Origin: W11650 sp963545585
GTDB lineage: Bacteria; Bacillota; Clostridia; Lachnospirales; Vallitaleaceae
NCBI GenBank assembly: GCA_963545585.1
Contig: CAUUKX010000062.1
Span: 1-13,027, forward strand
DNA: 13,027 nucleotides
Direction of reading: 5' to 3'
Part shown: piece after piece, positions 6,650 through 13,027 of the stretch
Layout: every line of letters starts with the position of its first letter
Position numbering within the stretch: the stretch's first letter is position 1
The notes under the pieces: generated by a model
The model's database searches: none
What the model was told of the DNA's origin: nothing
What the model saw: the letters and a program-made list of their open reading frames with translations, nothing else
Translations under genes and position numbers: made by a program

Positions 6650-7312
6650 TCAGGCCTCCATTTCCGATAATTCGACCAAGCCTGTCTTAATCGCATAAAT
6701 TGCTGCCTGCGTCCGATCGGAAACGTCAATCTTTTTAAAAATATTGGAAATATGATTCTTGACCGTCTTCTCACTAATGCGCAACCGAATAGCAATTTCT
6801 TTATTCAGCATCCCATTGGTTACTAATTTTAAAACCTGAATTTCCCTTTTGGTCAAAAATGTCTTTTTCCCGGCCGGTGTCTTAGGACTGTACTCATTCA
6901 GCAAATAAATCGCCATCGTCGGCTGAATATAAATGGAACCGTTATGAACTGCCCGGATGGCACTAGCCAAAGCGTCGGATTCACTGTCTTTCAGAACATA
7001 GCCCTTCGCCCCCAGTTCCATAGCCCGTCTTAAATATTCAACCTCATCATGAATCGTCAGAACAATGGTTTTCAGATTCGGCAGTTCCTGTTCTAATTTT
7101 TCCAAAGTCTGCATCCCGTTTAGCTTCGGCATATTAACATCCAAAAGCAAAACATCAATTTCATCCGGATTCTGCAAGCAATAATTAATGGCATCTTGTC
7201 CATTGCCGGACTGAGCCACCACTTCAATGTCGCCTTCTAATTCCAGCACTTTTTTTAATCCTTCTCTGATCATAGCATGATCGTCGGTTATCATTATTCT
7301 GATTTTATTCAT
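6650..7312 (-). CDS. DegU-like response regulator, NarL/LuxR family
   Basis: This 220-residue regulator has an N-terminal receiver domain: acidic pair Asp 10/Asp 11, phosphoacceptor Asp 58 in LLLDVNMP, Thr 86 and Lys 108. Its C-terminal LuxR-type helix-turn-helix (about 152-215) contains LTKREIQVLKLVTNGMLNKEI and SEKTVKNHISNIFKKI. The DegS-type kinase upstream should phosphorylate it, and the phosphorylated form would bind DNA. ATGA overlaps the kinase stop by four bases, and AGGAGG lies five bases before the start. The target genes cannot be deduced; Bacillus DegU governs exoenzymes, motility and biofilm genes, but orthology of regulon is not shown. Its location just upstream of parS and parAB is unusual. 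Confidence 0.93.
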   Translation of the reverse strand: MNKIRIMITDDHAMIREGLKKVLELEGDIEVVAQSGNGQDAINYCLQNPDEIDVLLLDVNMPKLNGMQTLEKLEQELPNLKTIVLTIHDEVEYLRRAMELGAKGYVLKDSESDALASAIRAVHNGSIYIQPTMAIYLLNEYSPKTPAGKKTFLTKREIQVLKLVTNGMLNKEIAIRLRISEKTVKNHISNIFKKIDVSDRTQAAIYAIKTGLVELSEMEA

Positions 7313-8538
7313 GCTTTCCTCCTTTTTTCATCCACTTGACCTAACGGGATTGAAATCTGAATTTTAGTACCCGCTCCCCGTTCCGAATGAATAGTTATGT
7401 CGCCCCTAAGTAAGTCAACTCTCTCTCTCATAATAGACAGGCCAAACCCATGATCGATTTCTTTTTCGGCAAAAGAAATATCCGGCATCCCAACTCCGTC
7501 ATCTTCAATCTGAATTAACAAATTGTTTTTTTCAACATGTATCTCAATCTGGGCATTCTTTGCCTGCGAATGCTTTCTGATATTCGAAAGTGCTTCCTGA
7601 AAAATTCGGTAAACCGTCAGGATCATCGTCTCGGATAAGGTAAAATTGCCTTCGCCCAACTCCTCACCCAGAATAAGCTGTAAGTTTCTACCCGGGTAAT
7701 TCTTTTGAAAGCTTTCCACATCTCTCTTAATCGTTGGAATCAGACCCAAATCATCCAACGACATCGGGCGCAAATCATAAATCAAACGACGGATATTGCT
7801 GATGCTGTCCCTTAATTCTGATTTCAGGGAATTTAATTCTCTTTTGGCCAAATTAATATCTTTATCCAAAAGCTTAACACTGAATTCGGCATTAATTAGC
7901 ACCTGAGACAACTGCTGCGCCAAACCGTCATGCATTTCCCGGGCAATCCGGCGTCTTTCTTCTTCCTGAATTTGCAGAATCTTAATGCCGAGCGCTTGCT
8001 TATTATTAATATCCTCCATCGTATCGGTCATTTTTTTGATATTGCCATTCAGCAAAGAAACGGCAATACTAAAATCACTGGACAGCTTTTCCGCTCGGTC
8101 ATTTAAATCTTTGGTACTGCGCAGCTGAATTTCCAAATCATTCCGCCGCCGAATAATCGTACTTTCTTTATTTTTTTCAATTTCCAGCCGAATCCGCAGC
8201 TGTTCGGTTTCCTCCTGCAACCGACGCAGTTCCTCCTCGCTGTAAGTGCTGGTATTGATTAGCTTTTTGCGATTCAGGTCATAACTCTGATACAATTTAT
8301 CGACCGAAGCAATTAAGCTTGATGTTTCTACCCTTAAATCAATCAATTCTTTTTCCAGATCATCATATTCCCTACGGGCGTAATTGCGAATTTCATAAAT
8401 TTCTTTTTCCCCGTCCGTAATAAATTCAATCGTTTGGTTCAAGATCTTGTCCAACACTTTGGTTGGCTTCGAATTAACCGCAGGAGGTAATGAGCCGGAT
8501 TTTGTTGTTCTCATCTGATTTTTATTCATTTTCTCCAT
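7309..8538 (-). CDS. DegS-like cytoplasmic sensor histidine kinase
   Basis: This 409-residue kinase has no transmembrane segment or signal peptide, so it senses an intracellular cue. Residues about 26-195 form the long coiled-coil DegS-type sensor domain. HisKA_3 follows with QEEERRRIAREMHDG, phosphoacceptor His 203. The region IRRLIYDLRPMSLDDLGLIP is highly typical of DegS. The HATPase domain (about 300-400) has the N box with Asn 319 and the DDGVGMP box near 346-352. It should autophosphorylate and pass phosphate to the adjacent DegU-like regulator. A second ATG lies three codons in; AAGGA precedes the first by about nine bases, so I keep 8538. The gene starts about 70 bases after a promoter candidate and is separated from rsmG by 89 bases. 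Confidence 0.93.
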   Translation of the reverse strand: MEKMNKNQMRTTKSGSLPPAVNSKPTKVLDKILNQTIEFITDGEKEIYEIRNYARREYDDLEKELIDLRVETSSLIASVDKLYQSYDLNRKKLINTSTYSEEELRRLQEETEQLRIRLEIEKNKESTIIRRRNDLEIQLRSTKDLNDRAEKLSSDFSIAVSLLNGNIKKMTDTMEDINNKQALGIKILQIQEEERRRIAREMHDGLAQQLSQVLINAEFSVKLLDKDINLAKRELNSLKSELRDSISNIRRLIYDLRPMSLDDLGLIPTIKRDVESFQKNYPGRNLQLILGEELGEGNFTLSETMILTVYRIFQEALSNIRKHSQAKNAQIEIHVEKNNLLIQIEDDGVGMPDISFAEKEIDHGFGLSIMRERVDLLRGDITIHSERGAGTKIQISIPLGQVDEKRRKA

Positions 8539-8606
8539 TTTGTTTATTCCTTTATGATCTGATATGATTGTCTACGCTCTGTTGTTTGCTTTGAGTTATT
8601 TAATAC

Positions 8607-8635
8607 AGTATACCACAAAAATTTAATTTATAAAG
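8607..8635 (-). promoter_or_regulatory. Candidate promoter of the degS/degU-like operon
   Basis: On the minus strand the extended -10 TGGTATACT ends at 8607. A poor -35 (CTTTAT, 8635-8630) lies 17 bases upstream, overlapping the end of rsmG. Transcription would start near 8600, giving a leader of about 60 bases. No terminator separates rsmG from this operon, so both read-through and an own start are likely. Confidence 0.5.
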
Positions 8636-9353
8636 GTTTTTTTGCTATCTTTTCTGAATTTCTGGGATATTCCGGCGGTGTCTTTTTCTGTTTCCGAATT
8701 AACGGAAAAAACCGACGAGCATCCAAAATCCGATCTTCTTCCATCGCTGTCAGTTCTCCGCCCAAAAGCGAAATCGCCCGCTCCGACTCTAAAAGCTCGG
8801 CCAGTACCTTCTCCGCCTTATAGGGGATAAAATAACCACCCGGCCGCACCAGCGGCAGGCAATATTCGGACAGTTTATTTAAATGACTAACTGCCCGAGA
8901 CACGCAGTAATCAAAACTTTCCCGCAATTCCGGCTGACGGCTGGCACTTTCTGCCCGGCTGTTGAGAACTTTGGCATTTTTTAAATCCAGCGCAGCAATG
9001 ACTTCCTCCAAAAAATGAATCCGTTTGGTTAAAGAATCCAGCAGCACTACCGTCAGTTCCGGCTCCATTACCGCAATCGGGATTCCCGGAAAACCAGCAC
9101 CGGTACCGACATCAATCAGCCGGGTTTCTGGCTCAAACTGAAAATGCCGGTGCAGCAGCAAGCTGTCCCGCAGATGCTTTTCCAAAAAGTCCTGCGGCTC
9201 AGCCAATGCCGTCAGATTCATTACCTTGTTTTTTTCGCTTAAAAGCTGATAAAACTGCTCCAACTGGCTGATTTGTCTATCCGTCGGCTGATAATCCTCA
9301 GCCTGCAAAATTTTTCTGATTTCCTGCTTCAATTTTACCTCTCTCTTGACCAC
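8628..9353 (-). CDS. rsmG: 16S rRNA (guanine-N7) methyltransferase RsmG (GidB)
   Basis: RsmG uses S-adenosylmethionine to methylate N7 of a conserved guanine in the 530 loop of 16S rRNA. The 241-residue protein has MNLTAL (45-50), the SAM-binding DVGTGAGFPG (81-90), SRAES (132-136) and SRAV (152-155). It ends with a basic tail (KIAKKPL) typical of the family. The start is uncertain. A GTG at 9353, one base after the mnmG stop, gives the listed length but has a weak ribosome binding site. A TTG at 9332 follows GAGAGG by five bases and would shorten it by seven residues. It follows mnmG directly, as in most Firmicutes. Confidence 0.96.
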   Translation of the reverse strand: MVKREVKLKQEIRKILQAEDYQPTDRQISQLEQFYQLLSEKNKVMNLTALAEPQDFLEKHLRDSLLLHRHFQFEPETRLIDVGTGAGFPGIPIAVMEPELTVVLLDSLTKRIHFLEEVIAALDLKNAKVLNSRAESASRQPELRESFDYCVSRAVSHLNKLSEYCLPLVRPGGYFIPYKAEKVLAELLESERAISLLGGELTAMEEDRILDARRFFPLIRKQKKTPPEYPRNSEKIAKKPL

Positions 9354-9354
9354 A

Positions 9355-11229
9355 TTACTTACTCAAATAAATCAGCAGCACGGAAATATCCGCCGGTGAA
9401 ACACCGGATATCCGACTGGCCTGCCCGATGTTTAAGGGTTTTACTTGTTTCAGCTTCTGCCGGGCCTCCGTCCGCAAGTTTCCAATTTGATCATAATCAA
9501 TGGTCTCGGGAATCTTTTTATTTTCCAATTTTTTATATTTCTCAACCTGCTCGCTCTGGCGGGCAATATAGCCTTCGTATTTGACCTGAATATTGACCTG
9601 CTCCAGCACTTCCTCCGGCAGCACCGCCCGCTCATGGTCAACTGCCGCCAGACTTTCATAAGTAATTTCCGGCCTTTTTAACAGTTCATATAAACTGACA
9701 CCTGACTTCACCGGCGTTGAGCCTTGGCTTTCCAAAAATTGATTCAGTTCCGGGGTGCAGCCTAAAATCTTCTTGTGCAGCCGTTCCACCTCGGCCGCAA
9801 TTTCATCCCTTTTCCGGCAAAACGCCTGATAACGCTCCGCCGATAGCAGGCCAACCTGCCAGCCATAATCTGAAAGCCGCAAATCGGCATTGTCCTGCCG
9901 GAGCAGCAATCGGTACTCAGCCCGAGAAGTCATCATTCGATACGGTTCATTCGTTCCTTTGGTAACTAAATCATCAATCAACACACCGATATAGGCTTCT
10001 GACCGGTCCAAAATCAAGGGCTTCGTTCCTTTGACAAAGGCCGCCGCATTGATGCCGGCCATCAGCCCCTGTGCTGCTGCTTCTTCATAACCGCTGCTGC
10101 CGTTAAACTGACCGGCGCTGAACAGCCCCCGAATTGCCTTCAGCTCCAAGGTTGGTTTGAGTTCCAGCGGGTCAATGCAGTCATATTCAATCGCATAGCC
10201 GATTCGCATCACCTCGCAATGCTCAAAACCCTTCAGTGTCCGAATCATCTGGATTTGCACATCTTCCGGCAAAGAACTGCTCAGACCCGCCAGATATACT
10301 TCATTGGTATCGGCTGCTTCTGGCTCAACAAAAATCTGATGCTTTTCCTTGTCGGCAAAGCGCACCACCTTATCCTCAATCGAAGGACAGTAGCGCGGCC
10401 CTGTGCCTTTAATTACCCCGCCATAAAGAGGCGAGCGGTCAAGATTGGCAGAAATAATCTCAGCCGTCTGCTGATTGGTATAAGCCAGCCAGCAGGAAAT
10501 CTGATCCTTACGAATCTCTTCCCCCTTATTTTCAAAAGAAAATGGTACAATCCGCTCATCACCCGGCTGCTCTGTCAGCTGCGAAAAATCAATCGTCCGC
10601 CGATCCACCCGGGAGGGCGTTCCGGTCTTAAACCGGTTCAGTTTAATGCCCAAAGCCCGCAGGCCATCTGATAAATGATTGGCCGCCTGTAAACCATTCG
10701 GACCGCTGGCGATGCTGACATCACCGTAAATACATCTGGCCTTTAAATAAGTACCGGTTGCGATAATAACCGCTTTTGCCTGATAAACGCCGCCGGAAAT
10801 GACTTTAACTCCCCGGACATTTTTCTGCTCATCCACAACGATATCAATTACTTCGGTTTGTTTGATCTTCAAATTCGGCGTATTTTCTAAGGTTTTTTTC
10901 ATTTCGCGGGAATATGCGTGCTTATCGGCTTGTGCCCGCAGTGAATGAACGGCTGGCCCCTTGGCCTGATTAAGCATTCGGCTTTGAATATAGGTTTTAT
11001 CAATATTCTTGCCCATTTCACCGCCCAGCGCATCAACCTCCCGTACCAAATGTCCCTTTGAAGTACCGCCAATACTGGGATTACATGGCAGCATAGCAAT
11101 ACTGTCCAAGCTGACGGCAAACAAAATCGTTTTTAAATTGCTTCTGGCCACCGCCAAGGCTGCCTCCGCTCCAGCATGGCCGCCGCCGATGACAACTACA
11201 TCGGCCGAATCTATAATATATTCTGTCAT
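9355..11229 (-). CDS. mnmG: tRNA U34 modification enzyme MnmG (GidA)
   Basis: MnmG is the FAD- and NADH-using partner of MnmE; together they install the (carboxymethyl)aminomethyl group at C5 of wobble uridine 34 in certain tRNAs. The 624-residue protein is full length. It has the FAD-binding GGGHAG (15-20), CNPSIGG (49-55) with a conserved Cys, GTPSRVD near 203-209, and the second conserved Cys at about 281 in RYCPSIEDK. The C-terminal part includes SAGQFNGSSGYEEAAAQGL and the helical tRNA/MnmE-binding tail. GAAGGA lies seven bases before the ATG. The leader is about 145 bases and contains a structured repeat shared with the mnmE leader. Confidence 0.97.
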   Translation of the reverse strand: MTEYIIDSADVVVIGGGHAGAEAALAVARSNLKTILFAVSLDSIAMLPCNPSIGGTSKGHLVREVDALGGEMGKNIDKTYIQSRMLNQAKGPAVHSLRAQADKHAYSREMKKTLENTPNLKIKQTEVIDIVVDEQKNVRGVKVISGGVYQAKAVIIATGTYLKARCIYGDVSIASGPNGLQAANHLSDGLRALGIKLNRFKTGTPSRVDRRTIDFSQLTEQPGDERIVPFSFENKGEEIRKDQISCWLAYTNQQTAEIISANLDRSPLYGGVIKGTGPRYCPSIEDKVVRFADKEKHQIFVEPEAADTNEVYLAGLSSSLPEDVQIQMIRTLKGFEHCEVMRIGYAIEYDCIDPLELKPTLELKAIRGLFSAGQFNGSSGYEEAAAQGLMAGINAAAFVKGTKPLILDRSEAYIGVLIDDLVTKGTNEPYRMMTSRAEYRLLLRQDNADLRLSDYGWQVGLLSAERYQAFCRKRDEIAAEVERLHKKILGCTPELNQFLESQGSTPVKSGVSLYELLKRPEITYESLAAVDHERAVLPEEVLEQVNIQVKYEGYIARQSEQVEKYKKLENKKIPETIDYDQIGNLRTEARQKLKQVKPLNIGQASRISGVSPADISVLLIYLSK

Positions 11230-11253
11230 TTATTTTTCCTTCTTTATTTTTAA

Positions 11254-11356
11254 CTCAACTTTCTCCTCTCCCCTAATCAAAAGCTCCGCTTTCTGCCCGG
11301 GCGGGCAACCTGCCTGAAAAAACGGTTCTAATTTTGCAGAACAAGGGAAAGTTTAG
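11254..11356 (-). repeat. Structured repeat in the mnmG leader, inverted ends
   Basis: The ends CTCAACTTTC (11254-11263) and GAAAGTTTAG (11347-11356) are inverted repeats with one mismatch. The left half, about 57 bases, matches the sequence before mnmE (12974-13026) in the same orientation. Shared parts are CTCAACTTTC, CCCTRATC, a hairpin, TTCTGCCCGGG and GGGC-R-ACCT. Here the hairpin is AAAGC-TCC-GCTTT (11280-11292), shorter than and different in sequence from the mnmE copy yet still paired. It may be a structured RNA control element in the mnmG leader or a MITE-like insertion. Confidence 0.65.
11317..11342 (-). terminator. Weak terminator-like hairpin in the mnmG leader
   Basis: On the minus strand GTTCT (11342-11338) pairs with AGAAC (11329-11325) around an eight-base loop, followed by CG and six T (11322-11317). 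The stem is only five pairs, so the stop would be weak. It lies about 35 bases after the predicted mnmG transcription start and before the shared repeat block, so it could act as an attenuator. Confidence 0.3.
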
Positions 11357-11380
11357 TTTTTAGCCGATCGACTCTTTACC

Positions 11381-11409
11381 ATATTAACATATATTAACAA
11401 GCTTGTCAT
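11381..11409 (-). promoter_or_regulatory. Candidate promoter of mnmG
   Basis: On the minus strand ATGACA (11409-11404) is followed after 17 bases by TAATAT (11386-11381), with TGT before it as an extended -10. The start would be near 11374. The spacer and -10 consist of two copies of TGTTAATAT ten bases apart, one helical turn, which could be alternative -10 boxes or an operator. No convincing terminator was seen between the mnmE stop and this promoter. Confidence 0.5.
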
Positions 11410-11532
11410 CAAAAACACAAATTTTTCACAATTATATATGACCGTTCCGGTAAGCAGATATTTATGCCCGCTATGAGAAAACGCTGATACCGACTTTTCT
11501 CTGTCGAAAAAACTGCCTTTTAGTCCACAACT

Positions 11533-12900
11533 TTACTTGCCGACACAGAAGCGGGCAAAAATCTGTGTTACCACATCGTCTTCCACACTTTCCCCCAAAA
11601 TCTTAGACAGCTCCAAATAAGCCGCCTTTAAATCCATCGCCCAAAACTCCTCGCTTAAACCTGCCTGAACCGATGCAATCGCCTGCCGCATCGCCGCTGC
11701 TGCACCGACTAAAGCCTCCTTTTGCCGGAGATTGGTAATATAAAGATCATCCGATTGCTCTAACTGCCCCAAAGCAAATAAATCGGTAATAATCTTTTCT
11801 AAGTGGTCAATCCCATACCCGGTCAGAGCCGAAATTTCAATCACAGCCGCTGCTGGATAATTCTCAGCAAAGTAACGGCGATCAATTTTACCAGCCAAAT
11901 CCACTTTATTTAAAATGAAAATACATTTTTTATCGCGAATTTCCTCTAAAATCTGGTGATCTTCCGCCGCCAAATCAGAGGAAGAATCCATCACAAACAA
12001 AATCAAATCCGCCTGATGAATGGACTGGAGCGAGCGTTCAATCCCGATTTTTTCAACCGTATCACCACTTTCCCGAATACCGGCAGTATCAATCAATTTT
12101 AAGGTCAGACCGTTTAAATAATAATATTCCTCCAGCGTATCCCGAGTCGTTCCGGCAATATCGGTTACAATCGCCCGGTTCGCCCGCAGCAATGCGTTTA
12201 AAATAGAGGATTTACCCACATTCGGCTTGCCAATAATCGCCGTCCGAATGCCGTCCTTAATCAGCCTGCCATTTTCATAGGTAGCGCCCAGTGTTTCCAC
12301 TTCCTCTAAAATATCCTTAATCCCGGCAATCACCGCCGGCTGTTCCAGCGTTTCAAACTCATACTCGGGATAATCAATGCCGACTTCAATATTTGCCAGT
12401 AGCTGAATCATTTTTTCGCGCAGAGCCGTAACCTTCTTTTTCAGCTCACCCGATAAATGCGCCGCAAACCCAGCCAGTTCTCTTTCCGTCTTGGCCGAAA
12501 TCATATCCATAACCGCCTCTGCTTGGGACAAGTCCAGCCGGCCATTTAAAAAAGCTCTTTTGGTAAACTCACCGGCGGCCGCCAATCTCGCTCCGTTTTC
12601 CAGCAAAAGCTTCATCACTTTTTGCAGCACGACCGGTCCGCCATGACAGTTAATCTCGGCAATGTCCTCTCGGGTGTAGGTATGCGGCGCTTTCATCACC
12701 GATACCAAGACCTCATCAATAATCCGGCCATTTTCGACGATATGACCGTAATGAATGGTATGTGATTTTCTCTCTTTTCCCGGATTTTTCGGCCGGAACA
12801 CTTGGTCCAAAATAGTCAGGCTCTCCGGTCCTGACATCCGAATAATTCCAATGCCGGCGCTGCCCGGCGGCGTGCTGACAGCTGCAATTGTATCTTCCAT
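11533..12900 (-). CDS. mnmE: tRNA modification GTPase MnmE (TrmE)
   Basis: MnmE is the GTPase partner of MnmG in wobble-uridine modification. The 455-residue protein has an N-terminal tetrahydrofolate-binding domain with the typical DTIAAVSTPPGSAGIGIIR start. A helical domain follows, with an inserted G domain: P-loop GKPNVGKS (224-231), G2 TTRD (251-254), G3 DTAG (271-274) and G4 NKVD (331-334). It ends in CVGK, the conserved C-terminal motif with the functional Cys. An ATG four codons upstream (12912) is in frame, but GGAG lies six bases before the ATG at 12900, which also gives the normal length. A strong terminator hairpin lies only 24 bases before the start. Confidence 0.97.
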   Translation of the reverse strand: MEDTIAAVSTPPGSAGIGIIRMSGPESLTILDQVFRPKNPGKERKSHTIHYGHIVENGRIIDEVLVSVMKAPHTYTREDIAEINCHGGPVVLQKVMKLLLENGARLAAAGEFTKRAFLNGRLDLSQAEAVMDMISAKTERELAGFAAHLSGELKKKVTALREKMIQLLANIEVGIDYPEYEFETLEQPAVIAGIKDILEEVETLGATYENGRLIKDGIRTAIIGKPNVGKSSILNALLRANRAIVTDIAGTTRDTLEEYYYLNGLTLKLIDTAGIRESGDTVEKIGIERSLQSIHQADLILFVMDSSSDLAAEDHQILEEIRDKKCIFILNKVDLAGKIDRRYFAENYPAAAVIEISALTGYGIDHLEKIITDLFALGQLEQSDDLYITNLRQKEALVGAAAAMRQAIASVQAGLSEEFWAMDLKAAYLELSKILGESVEDDVVTQIFARFCVGK

Positions 12901-12923
12901 TTTATTCTCCATCTCAACTTTGT

Positions 12924-12968
12924 AAAAAAGCCAAGAATAAGCATTGCTTAATCTTGACTTTGTTTTTT
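12924..12968 (-). terminator. Strong bidirectional terminator in the mnmE leader
   Basis: A 13-pair stem (12930-12942 with 12946-12958, one mismatch and one G-U on the minus strand) has a three-base loop. On the minus strand it is followed by six T (12929-12924); on the plus strand TTTGTTTTTT follows, so it can stop transcription both ways. The mnmE start codon is only 24 bases further on, too close for a promoter to fit between. mnmE must therefore be transcribed through this site, either by read-through or by regulated attenuation. Confidence 0.75.
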
Positions 12969-12973
12969 ATTCA

Positions 12974-13027
12974 CTCAACTTTCCCCTGATCGAAGTGCTT
13001 CGCACTTCTGCCCGGGTGGGCGACCTA
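12974..13027 (-). repeat. Structured repeat in the mnmE leader, cut by the window end
   Basis: The block starts with CTCAACTTTC and contains the perfect hairpin GAAGTGC-TTC-GCACTTC (12992-13008). On the minus strand this is a GAA triloop within GCGAAGC. GCCCGGG-T-GGGC (13010-13021) follows, then CGACCT. It matches the mnmG leader block in order, orientation and sequence, with changes in the hairpin that keep pairing. A further CTCAACTTT lies at 12913-12921 beside the mnmE ribosome binding site. The right-hand end of the element is outside the window. Confidence 0.65.

Noticed and set aside
11470..11530. Possible terminator after mnmE
   Set aside because: The TTTTC/GAAAA pairing is AT-only and does not align with a T-tract at the proper distance, so it is not a credible intrinsic terminator.

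Overview
The window looks like a chromosomal segment of a low-to-moderate GC Firmicute, most likely class Clostridia. The reasons are the gene order, the consensus Bacillus/Clostridium-type parS sequence, strong AGGAGG-like ribosome binding sites, extended -10 promoters, a DegS/DegU pair and a DUF4446 gene. Every confident gene is on the minus strand. The order mnmE-mnmG-rsmG ... parA-parB-DUF4446 is the conserved origin-proximal block of Firmicutes, so the replication origin probably lies beyond the right-hand end. I infer the taxon from sequence character and synteny; no search was run.

Right to left, in the direction of transcription: a leader with a structured repeat and a bidirectional terminator precedes mnmE (455 aa). 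A 300-base gap holds a promoter and a second copy of the same structured repeat ahead of mnmG (624 aa). mnmG is followed without a gap by rsmG. A cytoplasmic sensor kinase/response regulator pair of the DegS/DegU type follows with its own promoter candidate. Next come two perfect parS sites, an extended -10 promoter and parA-parB-DUF4446, then a Cof-type HAD phosphatase that overlaps rsmA (ksgA). A sulfatase with its own promoter ends the gene cluster. The leftmost 700 bases hold a possible gene remnant, two minus-strand terminators and a composite repeat with two identical 55-base units.

Functionally, MnmE and MnmG form the complex that modifies U34 of certain tRNAs, while RsmG and RsmA methylate 16S rRNA, so the block combines translation fidelity with chromosome segregation (ParA, ParB, parS). 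DegS/DegU sits where Bacillus subtilis has noc, between rsmG and parA. The sulfatase and the repeats mark the change from conserved core to accessory DNA.

The most interesting signal is non-coding. The mnmE and mnmG leaders share a roughly 55-base block (5' on the minus strand of each gene) whose central hairpin is kept although its bases differ. It sits before a terminator at mnmE and between inverted ends at mnmG. It could be a shared RNA regulator of the two partner genes or a dispersed palindromic repeat; the window alone cannot decide.
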